Below are positions 51,822-60,308 of a stretch of DNA of 64,000 bases, in pieces (the first letter of the stretch is position 1; the number at the start of each line of letters is the position of its first letter). The notes under the pieces are model-generated. The model saw only the letters and a program-made list of their open reading frames with translations. It did not search any database and was not told where the DNA came from. The stretch is taken from contig BMUX01000001.1 of NCBI GenBank assembly GCA_014650415.1, positions 434,001-498,000 of the forward strand, read 5' to 3'. This DNA comes from Streptomyces spiroverticillatus (lineage in GTDB: Bacteria; Actinomycetota; Actinomycetes; Streptomycetales; Streptomycetaceae). Made by a program: the position numbers and the translations under genes.

Positions 51822-52898
51822 TTACGTCGCGGGCAGTACCCGGAGTTTCCGCACGTCACGGGCGGTTCCGGTGACCCCGGCCAGGAAGCCCCGGGCCCGC
51901 GGCGAGGCGTCGGCCGCCAGCCACCCCGGATCGACGTCACAGACCGCGACCTTCACGTCCGTCCCCACGAGTGCCCTGGGGAGCGTGTGTACGACCGTGG
52001 AGGGGAAGCTCAGGATCGTACGCCCGATCGGGCCTCTGCGGGCGATGAGTTCGAGGGGCAGATCGGGGCGGACGATTTCGAGACCCGTCTCCAGGGCGAG
52101 CCGGTGCAGCTTGTCGGTGTTCTCGCGCCGGTGCGCGAAGTAGCGGGTGGCGCCGTGGTCCAGGGTGAGCGAGCGGACCGCGCCGATGTAGTGCTCCAGG
52201 TCCACGACACCGGTCTCCACCAGGGACGTACCGACGAGGTCGGCCGTGCGGGTGAGGCGGGGCGGGCCGAAGCGGGCCCGGGTCCAGGCCAGCTCGTTTG
52301 CGGTGACGGTGAGGCCGGGGAGGGCCTCGGTGACGGGCATCGCGGTGAAGAGTTCCACGGTGCGCCGGGGGGTGGGGGCGAGGCGGCGGCGTGCGGAGGT
52401 GGTGACGGGGGCGAGGAGGAGTTCGCGCGCCCCGCCGCCGTTGCCGCGCCGGTGCCAGCGCACCAGGCGCTCGCCGCGGGCGAGCTGGCCGGCGAACTCC
52501 ATGGTGGCGGTGCCGTCGTCGACGACCACCAGGTGCGGGGCCTTGACGAGGGTCAGCAGCAGTTGGACGTACCGGGAGAAGGGGTCGCCGATGACGACGG
52601 TACGGGCCCGTCGCAGGGCGGGGGCGAGCCCTGCGACGGTGCGCAGCGGCGCCCCGGCCCCCTCCCGGGCGTCCTCCCAGCGCACCGCGCAGCCCTCGCC
52701 GCGGGCGAGTTCGGCCATGCGGCGGAGCTGGCCGCGGGACATGGGGTCGCGGGGGGAGAGGACGACGATCGTCATGTCGAGCGGCGTGGTGGGGGCCGCC
52801 TGGACGTGGGCCCACTCCAGGACGTTGAGGAGCTGGACGGGGCTTTCGACGAAGGCGAGCGTGGTGGGGGCGGGCGGGGCGGCGCTGCTCGGGGTCAT
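51822..52898 (-). CDS. glycosyltransferase of the (poly)sialyltransferase type
   Basis: A 358-residue protein related to bacterial sialyltransferases of the GT52/polysialyltransferase group: it opens with TLAFVESPVQLLNVLEWAH, has a VVIGDPFSRYVQL strand and a VDDGTATMEFA loop. It is the last gene of a four-gene run (glycosyltransferase, cytidylyltransferase, nonulosonate synthase, this gene), so it probably transfers the activated nonulosonic acid to a cell-wall glycopolymer. Confidence 0.7.
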   Translation of the reverse strand: MTPSSAAPPAPTTLAFVESPVQLLNVLEWAHVQAAPTTPLDMTIVVLSPRDPMSRGQLRRMAELARGEGCAVRWEDAREGAGAPLRTVAGLAPALRRARTVVIGDPFSRYVQLLLTLVKAPHLVVVDDGTATMEFAGQLARGERLVRWHRRGNGGGARELLLAPVTTSARRRLAPTPRRTVELFTAMPVTEALPGLTVTANELAWTRARFGPPRLTRTADLVGTSLVETGVVDLEHYIGAVRSLTLDHGATRYFAHRRENTDKLHRLALETGLEIVRPDLPLELIARRGPIGRTILSFPSTVVHTLPRALVGTDVKVAVCDVDPGWLAADASPRARGFLAGVTGTARDVRKLRVLPAT

Positions 52899-52903
52899 GG
52901 CCG

Positions 52904-53884
52904 TCAGACTCCTGCGGGCTGGGGGTGGTCGGCTTCGGTGCGGGCTTCGGTGCTGGCTTCGGTGCTGGCTTCCTGCTGGGCTACGACGCCGGGGACGCGC
53001 CGGAGCTTGCGCATCGGGGCGAGCTCGGACTCGTAGACCTTCTTGACGCCGTCGCCGAGGGACGCCTCGATGGTGCGGATGTCGCGGACGAGGCGGGTGA
53101 GGCCGCCGGGCTCGACGGAGGCGGCCTGGTCGGAGCCCCACATGGCGCGGTCGAGGGTGATGTGCCGCTCGACGAAGGCGGCGCCGAGGGCGACGGCGGC
53201 GAGGGTGGTCTGCAGGCCCGTCTCGTGGCCGCTGTAGCCGATGGGGACGTTGGGGTACTCGGCCTGGAGGGTGTGGATGACGCGGAGGTTCAGCTCGTCG
53301 GCGACGGCGGGGTACGTCGACGTGGCGTGGCAGAGAAGGATGTTGGCGCTGCCGAGGACCTCGACGGCGTGCCGGATCTGGGCCGGGGTGGACATGCCGG
53401 TGGAGAGGATGATCGTGCGGCCGGTGGCGCGCAGCTCGCGGAGGAGCTCGTCGTCGGTGAGGGATGCGGAGGCCACCTTGTGGGCGGGGACGTCGAACTT
53501 CTCCAGGAAGGCGACGGCCTCGGTGTCCCACGGGGAGGCGAACCAGTCGATGCCGCGCTTCTTGCAGTGGGCGTCGATGGCGCGGTACTCGTCCTCGCCG
53601 AACTCGACGCGGTGGCGGTAGTCGATGTACGTCATCCGGCCCCACGGGGTGTCGCGCTCGATGTCCCACTGGTCGCGGGGGGTGCAGATCTCGGGGGTGC
53701 GCTTCTGGAACTTCACGGCGTCGCAGCCGGCCTCGGCGGCGGCGTCGACGAGGGCGAGGGCCTTGTCGAGGTCGCCGTTGTGGTTGATGCCGATCTCGCC
53801 GGTGATGTAGACGGGGTGGCCGGGGCCGGCGGTCTTGGTGCCGAGGGTGCGGAGGCGGGTGGTGTTGGTGCTGGTGTTGCTCAT
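52904..53884 (-). CDS. N-acetylneuraminate/nonulosonate synthase (NeuB-like)
   Basis: A 326-residue NeuB-type synthase, joining phosphoenolpyruvate to a hexose derivative to make a nine-carbon acid. Signatures are EIGINHNGDLDKAL, DAVKFQKRTPE, STGMSTPAQI and GYSGHETGL, which end in the metal-binding ERHITLDRAMWGSD. It lacks the C-terminal SAF (antifreeze) domain of the longer NeuB proteins; instead it ends in EASTEASTEARTEA repeats. Gene context suggests Kdn or a sialic acid. Confidence 0.87.
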   Translation of the reverse strand: MSNTSTNTTRLRTLGTKTAGPGHPVYITGEIGINHNGDLDKALALVDAAAEAGCDAVKFQKRTPEICTPRDQWDIERDTPWGRMTYIDYRHRVEFGEDEYRAIDAHCKKRGIDWFASPWDTEAVAFLEKFDVPAHKVASASLTDDELLRELRATGRTIILSTGMSTPAQIRHAVEVLGSANILLCHATSTYPAVADELNLRVIHTLQAEYPNVPIGYSGHETGLQTTLAAVALGAAFVERHITLDRAMWGSDQAASVEPGGLTRLVRDIRTIEASLGDGVKKVYESELAPMRKLRRVPGVVAQQEASTEASTEARTEADHPQPAGV

Positions 53885-53895
53885 GTGCGGGGTCC

Positions 53896-55233
53896 TTACG
53901 GGGTGTTGGGGGTGTTGAGCTCGGGTCCGAGGAGCCAGGCGGCGATTTCGCGGATCGCTCCGCGGCCGCCGGGGGTGGTGGTCACGGTGCGGGCGGCGGC
54001 CCGCACGTGGTCGTGGGCGTCGGCCACGGCGACGGGCCAGCCGACGAGGGAGAAGCAGGGGAGGTCGTTGACGTCGTTGCCGACGTAGAGGACTCGGGAG
54101 GGGTCGATCCGCTGCTCGGCGCACCACTCCTTGAGGGCGGCGTCCTTGCGGTCGATGCCGTGCAGGACGGGGATGCGGAGCTTGCGGGCGCGGGCGGCGA
54201 CGACGGGGTTGACCTCGGTGGAGAGGGTGAGGAGGGGCAGGCCGCTCCTGCGGAGGGCGGCGATGCCGAGGCCGTCGCCGCGGTGCACGGAGACCGTTTC
54301 GTGCCCGTCCGCGTCGATCCAGACGCGGTCGTCGGTCTGGGTGCCGTCGAAGTCCATGACGAGGGCGTCGATGTCGGCGAGGGCGGGGTGCTGGGGCGGG
54401 TCGAGGAGGGGGGCGAGGGCGCGGGCCCTTGCCAGGTCGTGGGGGTCGTCGATTTCGAGTACGCGGGCGGGGTCGGTGTGCACGAGCTCGGTGCGGCCGA
54501 AGAAGCGGTGGCGGTGTGCTCGGAACCCTGCGGTGTCCATGGCGTAGGCGGCACCGGTCTCCAGGAAGTCCTGGGGGCGGTCCTGGCGCCTCGGGCGGGT
54601 CGCCTTGTCGTGGTTGACGCCGGTGCCTGTGCTCGGGTGCGTCCACGTGCGGGTCTCGCCTGCGGCGGGCTGCCCCAGCCCCGCCCCTTCACCTAGACCC
54701 TGCGGGAGCGGGGCCCCGTTGCGTGCGGGTGCGTCGTGGCTGGTCGCGCAGTTCCCCGCGCCCCTGGGGGGCTGCTCCGCAGCCTCCCCCGGTGCCTCGC
54801 GCCATACGAAGCCGTGGAACGGGGCGACCGTCAGTGCGCTGTCCGCTCCGGCGAGGACTGCCGAGGCGACGCCGTCCACGTCGGACGCGGTCACGAAGGG
54901 GCTCGTGCACTGGACCAGGAGGACCACATCCGGCTCCTCCGCCTGGGCGTCCAGGGCGTGGAGGACGGCCGCCTCGCTGGAGGCCGTGTCGCCCGAGAGG
55001 GCGGACGGGCGGATCACGACCTCCGCCCCGGCCGCCAGCGCCACCGCCGCGATCTCCTCGGAGTCCGTCGAGACCACGACCTCCGTGACGTGCCGCGCAG
55101 CGAGGCAGGCCCGTACCGCCCGTACGACCAGCGGCACTCCCCCCACCGGTGCCAGGTTCTTGCCCGGCACTCCCTTCGAGCCGCCCCGGGCGGGGATCAC
55201 GGCCAGCACCCTGCGGCCAGGAACGCGTTCCAT
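53896..55233 (-). CDS. CMP-nonulosonate cytidylyltransferase fused to HAD phosphatase, with a repeat-encoded insert
   Basis: A 445-residue fusion. Residues 1-235 form a NeuA-type cytidylyltransferase (VIPARGGSKGVPGKNL, then VDSTD-like VVSTDSEEIAA, RPRRQDRPQDFLETGAAYAM); residues 270-440 form a KdsC/HAD phosphatase (MDFDGTQTDDRVW, YVGNDVNDL). Between WREAPG and GVNHDK, where relatives have only a few residues, about 60 residues (146-206) are encoded by the dispersed intergenic repeat. The frame stays open through it. The insert sits in a surface loop region, so activity is possible but uncertain. The ATG overlaps the upstream stop (TGATG). Confidence 0.85.
   Translation of the reverse strand: MERVPGRRVLAVIPARGGSKGVPGKNLAPVGGVPLVVRAVRACLAARHVTEVVVSTDSEEIAAVALAAGAEVVIRPSALSGDTASSEAAVLHALDAQAEEPDVVLLVQCTSPFVTASDVDGVASAVLAGADSALTVAPFHGFVWREAPGEAAEQPPRGAGNCATSHDAPARNGAPLPQGLGEGAGLGQPAAGETRTWTHPSTGTGVNHDKATRPRRQDRPQDFLETGAAYAMDTAGFRAHRHRFFGRTELVHTDPARVLEIDDPHDLARARALAPLLDPPQHPALADIDALVMDFDGTQTDDRVWIDADGHETVSVHRGDGLGIAALRRSGLPLLTLSTEVNPVVAARARKLRIPVLHGIDRKDAALKEWCAEQRIDPSRVLYVGNDVNDLPCFSLVGWPVAVADAHDHVRAAARTVTTTPGGRGAIREIAAWLLGPELNTPNTP
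54629..54788. repeat. dispersed repeat (box B and box A, reversed) inside the cytidylyltransferase gene
   Basis: Reversed box B at about 54671-54706 and reversed box A at 54731-54767, flanked by CCGGTGCCT at 54620-54628 and again at 54789-54797. The 9-bp flanks look like a target duplication, but they are 169 bp apart, which is not a multiple of three, so simple excision would not restore the frame. Confidence 0.8.
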
Positions 55234-56540
55234 CACAGCTCTCCCATGCGTCGAATGACCGGCGCGACCCTCTGCACCCCGTGCCGGTACGCCCCCCGTG
55301 CCGCCTCCCGGACCAGCCGGCGCGCCCTGGACACCTCTCCGCGCGGGGCCTCGTCGAGGCGGTGGCGGGCGAGGATGCCGGGGAGGTAGCCGGTCGCGGT
55401 GGCGGGGCTGTAGTAGGGGGACGGCGACGGGAGGACGGGGCGGGCGAGGAGGTCGGCGATCCGGTCGCGTACGGCGTCGTACGGGTCGTACGAATCGCCC
55501 GACGCGACCACCCCCTGGTCCCGCAGCCACTCCCCCGACGCCTCCGGCCGGTGGCCCGCGTCCAGGGCGTCCCAGGAGGTCAGGCAGCCGGAGCCGAGGA
55601 AGTAGTGGTTGCCGAGCGGCTCGCGGACGCCGAGGTCGGTGAGGATCGCGGTGGGGATGCCCCGGTGCAGGGACTCCAGCGCGGCGGTGGAGCTGACGGT
55701 GACGAGGAGGCCCGCGCGGTCCAGGATCTCGCCCATGTGCCCGTATGCGAGGCGGAAGTTGGCGGGCGGAGCGAGGTCCCGTACGAGACGCTGGTAGGGG
55801 AGCTCCTCGATGTGGGTCGTGTGCTCGCCCGGCTTGCTGCGGAGTTTGAGGACGACCTCCCGGCCAGGGTGCAGCCGCGCGTGCTGCACCAGCCGTCGCA
55901 GCAGGTACGCCCGGTCCGCCCGCCGCTCCGGCACCGACGGCTGCGCGGCGAACACCACCGCGTCGGCGACCCCGGCATAGGGCGCGCCGCCGAGGAAGGG
56001 CAGCGCGGCGCGGGTCACGGCGGACGCGTCGGCACCCACTCCCTCGTACACCTGCGTGAACCGGCGTTCGTCGTAAGGGGAGTTGGCGAGGACGAGGTCC
56101 GCGCCGTGGCGCAGCAACAGCCCGTCGGTCAGCTTTTCGTATACGACACCCACGTATCCGGTGACGAGCACCGGCCGGTGCTGCGGGCCCGGCCACAGCC
56201 GCGCCATCCCGTGCAGCAGCGCCTGCACCGAGCCGCCGACGAGGGCGAGGACAACGACGTCGTACGGCCCTCGCTCGACCGAAGCGAGGAATTCCGCCCC
56301 GGTGACCTCGCGGGGGTCCGCCAAGTCCGCGCCAACTTCCGAGAGCTGACGGGCCGTCGGCGTCGCGCGGCCCCGCAGCAGGAAGCCGGTCAGTTCCGCG
56401 TCCGCACACCCCTCCGCAATGCGGCGCGCCGTCAGCGCACCCCATTTCCAACGGGTGTCCGAATCCGCGATGACGGCAACTCGCAGGGAATTCCTCGCAC
56501 TTGCCGTGCCGGTGAATGTTGCACTCGTAAGCGTGGGCAC
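55233..56540 (-). CDS. putative glycosyltransferase (DUF6716-like)
   Basis: About 435 residues. It has a GT-B-like look: VAVIADSDTRWKWGALTARR at the N terminus, GYVGVVYEKLTDGLLLRHGA mid-way, and TVSSTAALESLHRGIPTAIL as the donor-side motif. The start is uncertain (GTG 56540 or 56567, TTG 56579); none has a strong ribosome binding site. Its stop overlaps the start of the cytidylyltransferase gene. It probably helps to build the same glycopolymer. Confidence 0.7.
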   Translation of the reverse strand: MPTLTSATFTGTASARNSLRVAVIADSDTRWKWGALTARRIAEGCADAELTGFLLRGRATPTARQLSEVGADLADPREVTGAEFLASVERGPYDVVVLALVGGSVQALLHGMARLWPGPQHRPVLVTGYVGVVYEKLTDGLLLRHGADLVLANSPYDERRFTQVYEGVGADASAVTRAALPFLGGAPYAGVADAVVFAAQPSVPERRADRAYLLRRLVQHARLHPGREVVLKLRSKPGEHTTHIEELPYQRLVRDLAPPANFRLAYGHMGEILDRAGLLVTVSSTAALESLHRGIPTAILTDLGVREPLGNHYFLGSGCLTSWDALDAGHRPEASGEWLRDQGVVASGDSYDPYDAVRDRIADLLARPVLPSPSPYYSPATATGYLPGILARHRLDEAPRGEVSRARRLVREAARGAYRHGVQRVAPVIRRMGEL

Positions 56541-56716
56541 GACGGACAAGTTAGGGACCGGTTCCACTGAGCGGCCCAACTCGGCCGCAACAAAGGGTTA
56601 ACAGGAGCCGACAAGGCGTTACCCGCAGCGAATTCGGGGGCGAATACCCGCGCACTTCACCGCCCGGACACGGCCGGTTCATCCGACATCCGCCCCCGCG
56701 CCCTAATGTCCCGGCT

Positions 56717-57751
56717 GTGGTCAAGCTCTCCGTCGTCGTGCCGTTCTACAACGTGCAGACATACGCCCCCGATGCCCTGCGAAGTCTGCGTGCGAACGCG
56801 CGCGAGGACTTCGAATTCCTCCTCGTCGACGACTGCTCGACGGACGCGACCCCGGAACTCCTCGCCCGGGCGGAGCGTGATCTTCCGGGGGCGGTGCTGC
56901 TCAGACACGAACGCAACGGCGGGCTCGCGACGGCCCGCAACACGGGCCTGGACGCGGCGCGCGGCGAGTACCTGACCTTCCTGGACGGCGACGACTGGCT
57001 GGCTCCGGGGTATCTGGGTCAACTGGTCGATGCGATCGAGGACTTGGGGTGTGACTTCGTCCGTACGGACCATGTGCAGTGCACCGGGCGCACCCGGGTC
57101 GTGCAGCGCGTCCCGCACGGGCGGCGCGGCGAGTCGATGCCGCCGCGCGAGGCGATCCTGCCCGCCGACCGCTCGACCTCGGTGGACTACGCGTACGCCT
57201 GGGCGGGCGTCTACCACCGCCGGCTCCTGGACCGGGGACTGCTGCACTTCACCGACGGGCTGCGCACGGCGGAGGACCGGCCGTGGATCTGGCGGCTGCA
57301 CCGGGAGGCGGAATCCTTCGGGGTCGTGGGGCTGCTGGGGGTCTTCTACCGGCGGGGCATCGCGTCCTCGCTGACGCAGATCGGGGACGTACGACAACTC
57401 GACTTCATTCGTGCATTCGACCAGGTACTCGAAGAAACCGCACGGGATTCGGATGCGCGCGCACTTCTGCCGAAAGCGGTGCGTACCTACTGCGCGATCA
57501 TTTCGCACCACTTGGGAAGTGCGGACGACTCGAAAAGGTTCGAACCGGCGGTGGCGAGGAAATTGCGGGCGATGAGTGCGGCGGCACTGCGGAGAATGCC
57601 GCAGGGAATTCTGGCGGAGGCCCTGAACGCGATGGATGTGGACCGGGCGACCCGGCTGCGGCGGCTGCGGCGGGGGCTCCCGGGCACGCTCCCGGGCTCG
57701 GGCTCGGGCACGGGTACGGGCACCGGGACCGGTACGGGGGCCGCCGCGTGA
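56717..57751 (+). CDS. family 2 glycosyltransferase
   Basis: A 344-residue GT-A enzyme: LSVVVPFYNVQTYAPDALRS at the N terminus, VDDCSTDATPE, GGLATARNTGLDAARGEYL and the metal-binding LDGDDW. The last 20 residues are a Gly-Ser/Gly-Thr repeat from 6-bp units. GTG 56717 starts the domain; its stop overlaps the next start. It is divergent from the nonulosonate genes and belongs to the same cluster. Confidence 0.87.
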   Translation: MVKLSVVVPFYNVQTYAPDALRSLRANAREDFEFLLVDDCSTDATPELLARAERDLPGAVLLRHERNGGLATARNTGLDAARGEYLTFLDGDDWLAPGYLGQLVDAIEDLGCDFVRTDHVQCTGRTRVVQRVPHGRRGESMPPREAILPADRSTSVDYAYAWAGVYHRRLLDRGLLHFTDGLRTAEDRPWIWRLHREAESFGVVGLLGVFYRRGIASSLTQIGDVRQLDFIRAFDQVLEETARDSDARALLPKAVRTYCAIISHHLGSADDSKRFEPAVARKLRAMSAAALRRMPQGILAEALNAMDVDRATRLRRLRRGLPGTLPGSGSGTGTGTGTGTGAAA

Positions 57752-59064
57752 GCGACACCGTGCAGCTCTTCCTGGCCTCCACCCTGTACGGGACGGCCAC
57801 CCTGGCCGCCGCCCTGGACAGCGGCAGCTTCCCGCCCGCCGACCGCCGCATCCTGCTGACCAGCAACAACGCGGCGACCCCCGAGGTCACCCCGCCGTTC
57901 ACCGAGGCCCCGGGCTTCGCGGCACTCCGGACGCGCTTCGACGACGTACTCGACTGGAACGCGACGATCGCCCCGCTGCACCCCTCCGGGTGGACGCCCC
58001 GCCCGGACGATGTGCCGCTGTGGGAGCGGCAGTTGAGGCGGAACTGGGAGCTGGAGGGCTGCTCGGTCTCCCTCGTCCTGGAGTCCATCCAGGTCGCTCC
58101 CGCGCAGGCGGTGGCGCAGCTCTTCCCGGACGCGCCGATCGAGGTGTACGCGGACGGGCTGATGAGCTACGGGCCCACCCGCAACAAGCTCGATCCGCTG
58201 GTCGGGGGGCGGGTGCGGCGGCTGCTCCACCTGGACCTGGTACCGGGGCTGAAGCCGCTGCTGCTGAGCGAGTTCGGGGTGCCGTCGACGCTCGTACCCA
58301 CGGACGCTTTCCTCAAGGTGCTCGGTGAACTCCCTTACACGGACGGCGACTTGACAGATACGTCGACCGCTCCCGCCCTGCTCCTCGGCCAGTACCTGTC
58401 CGCGCTGGACATCCTCACGCCGGAGGAGGAAGAGGCCCTGCACGTACGGATGTTGCGGGGGGCGGTGGCGCGCGGGCACCGGCGGGTGGTGTTCAAGCCG
58501 CACCCGTCGGCACCGGCGGGCTGGTCGCGGCGGCTGGAGGAGGAGGCGGGGGCGCTCGGCGCGGACCTCGCGGTCTTCGACTCGCCGCTGCTCGCGGAGG
58601 TCCTGTTCCGGCGGCTGCGGCCGGCGCTGGTGGTGGGGTGCTTCTCCACCGCCCTGTTCACCGCGCAGGCGCTGTACGGGATTCCGGTGGCGCGGGTCGG
58701 CACGGACGTGCTGCTCGAACGCCTCACTCCGTACGAGAACAGCAACCGCATCCCGGTGACGCTCGCGGATGCCCTCCTCCCGGACCTGGAGGCTCCTGCG
58801 GCCGCCCCCGCCGCGCAGGCAGACCCGGCGGCACTGGTCGCGGCGGTGGGGTACGCGATGCAGCCACAGGTGCTGTCCGACCGGCGGGGGGCGGCGGAAC
58901 GCTACCTCCGTTCCGGCCTTTCCGCCCGCACGCGCCGCTACTTCAAGCGGCGGCGGCTGACCGCGCTGGGCCTGCCCGGGGGGCTGCCGAGGCGGCTGGC
59001 GTTCGTCCCGCGCAACCCGACGGTGCGCAGGGTGGCCCGCCGGGTCCGCCGACTGGCGGGGTGA
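57748..59064 (+). CDS. polysialyltransferase-family glycosyltransferase
   Basis: A 438-residue protein of the alpha-2,8-polysialyltransferase (POLYST) family: QLFLASTLYGTATLAAALDS, PIEVYADGLMSYGPTRNKL and VFKPHPSAPA are typical. The GTG start overlaps the GT2 stop (GTGA). It likely polymerises or transfers nonulosonic acid residues, together with the enzymes encoded on the other strand. Confidence 0.8.
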   Translation: MSDTVQLFLASTLYGTATLAAALDSGSFPPADRRILLTSNNAATPEVTPPFTEAPGFAALRTRFDDVLDWNATIAPLHPSGWTPRPDDVPLWERQLRRNWELEGCSVSLVLESIQVAPAQAVAQLFPDAPIEVYADGLMSYGPTRNKLDPLVGGRVRRLLHLDLVPGLKPLLLSEFGVPSTLVPTDAFLKVLGELPYTDGDLTDTSTAPALLLGQYLSALDILTPEEEEALHVRMLRGAVARGHRRVVFKPHPSAPAGWSRRLEEEAGALGADLAVFDSPLLAEVLFRRLRPALVVGCFSTALFTAQALYGIPVARVGTDVLLERLTPYENSNRIPVTLADALLPDLEAPAAAPAAQADPAALVAAVGYAMQPQVLSDRRGAAERYLRSGLSARTRRYFKRRRLTALGLPGGLPRRLAFVPRNPTVRRVARRVRRLAG

Positions 59065-59087
59065 GGGGGCGCGACCCCCTGGCGGGG

Positions 59088-59115
59088 CGAGGGGGGCGCG
59101 GCCCTGGCCCCCTCG
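59088..59115 (+). terminator. hairpin after the polysialyltransferase gene
   Basis: CGAGGGGG (59088-59095) pairs with CCCCCTCG (59108-59115), 24 bp after the stop. Confidence 0.6.
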
Positions 59116-59232
59116 TACCCAAGTACTACGCGGAAGTGAGAACCACGGGGTGACGACCCGGTACCCGTGCCGGACCTACCTTCGAAGCACTGGCCCCCCA
59201 GCACCACCGGAACCAGCGAAGGGAGTCCTCCC

Positions 59233-59370
59233 GTGGCCACCCGCATCCCCCGCCGACACCTCGTCATCGCCTGCGTCGCCCTCGTCCTGCACATTCCGCT
59301 GATGCAGGCCCAGGGCTCCCCGGACTCCCCGGCCCGCCCGGAAGCGGCGGTCGTTAGCCTCACCCCATGA
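59233..59370 (+). CDS. 45-residue membrane or exported peptide
   Basis: A very short gene starting with GTG 59233 after AAGGGAG. The product has a basic start (ATRIPRRH), a hydrophobic segment (LVIACVALVLHIPLMQAQG) and a short tail. The stop overlaps the ATG of the next gene (ATGA), supporting expression as a leader or a small partner. The function is unknown. Confidence 0.6.
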   Translation: MATRIPRRHLVIACVALVLHIPLMQAQGSPDSPARPEAAVVSLTP

Positions 59371-60308
59371 CGACGACCGCCCTGCACCCGTGGGGGTTCG
59401 AGACCCCCGACTCCCTCCTCCGCTTCCGCGACTTCCTCGCCGCGCTCACCCCCGGGAGCGCCCGCGCCCTCGCCGACCTCGGTGTCTCCTCCGCCGGGGT
59501 CGTCGACGTCCTCGCCGACCCGACGCGCACCCCTCTCCCCGGCAAGGAGTTCCGGGCCCACGGCCGCTACTACTGCGACCCCCCGGAGTTCCTGACCTTC
59601 CTGCACGGCGGCTCCGACGGCCTGCACCACGGCCTCTGGTTCGACGACGGCCGCACCTGCGCGGGCGTCGCGTCCTACTACACGCACGACGGCGGGGGCA
59701 TCGAGTACGACCCCACCGGAACCCCCCTGACCACCGTCCGCGACACCCTGGAGCGCGTCTGGCGGGACCTCCACGACGACGACACCACCGATCCGGCGGT
59801 GACCGCCCGCATCGAGGCGGCGGCTCAACTCCGTACGGACATAAGGGCGTTCGAGACCGACGACCGGCCCGAGACCGGCCTCGACTACTCCCGCGCCCAC
59901 GACCGGTCCTTCTTCCGCTCCCCCGCCGAACCGGCCCGCCTCACCACCCTCGACGGCGCGGGCGCCCTGGTCACCGGCGACACGATCCTGGACCGGCCGC
60001 CGCACAACGGGGCGGACGAGGAGAAGTTCGCGCAGTACCTGTACGCCAGGTTCGACGAGCCCGAGACCGTCGCCGCCTGGGTCACGGAGGCGCGTGCCCG
60101 CTGCGCGGCGGGCGACCCGGCGGAGGCCCTCGTCCTGGGCCGGGACCTCCACTGGGCGTCGTGGGGCGACCCGGTGCGGGAGGCCCAGGCCCATGAACTG
60201 CTGGTCCTGGCGTACACGGCCCTGGACCGGCCCCTGCTGGCGGAGCTGGTGACGGCGGTGCGGGAGCATCGCGGTCAGCCGAGTGTGGATGTGCTGGGCG
60301 GACGTTAG
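59367..60308 (+). CDS. unknown soluble protein
   Basis: A 313-residue acidic protein. A middle segment (DPPEFLTFLHGGSDGLHHGL, then WFDDGR) recalls SUKH/SMI1- or HPF1-like folds (DPPEF....GLW.DD), seen in immunity and ADP-ribosylation proteins, but this is only a resemblance. The C-terminal part is helical (PAEALVLGRDLHWASWGDPV). It is coupled to the small peptide gene, and overlaps the opposing membrane-protein gene by a few bases. Confidence 0.65.
   Translation: MTTTALHPWGFETPDSLLRFRDFLAALTPGSARALADLGVSSAGVVDVLADPTRTPLPGKEFRAHGRYYCDPPEFLTFLHGGSDGLHHGLWFDDGRTCAGVASYYTHDGGGIEYDPTGTPLTTVRDTLERVWRDLHDDDTTDPAVTARIEAAAQLRTDIRAFETDDRPETGLDYSRAHDRSFFRSPAEPARLTTLDGAGALVTGDTILDRPPHNGADEEKFAQYLYARFDEPETVAAWVTEARARCAAGDPAEALVLGRDLHWASWGDPVREAQAHELLVLAYTALDRPLLAELVTAVREHRGQPSVDVLGGR

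Noticed and set aside
54620..54797. Clean 9-bp target-site duplication proving transposition in the cytidylyltransferase gene
   Set aside because: The CCGGTGCCT flanks are exact, but their 169-bp offset is not a multiple of three and the sequence is common in GC-rich DNA, so it is noted only as suggestive.
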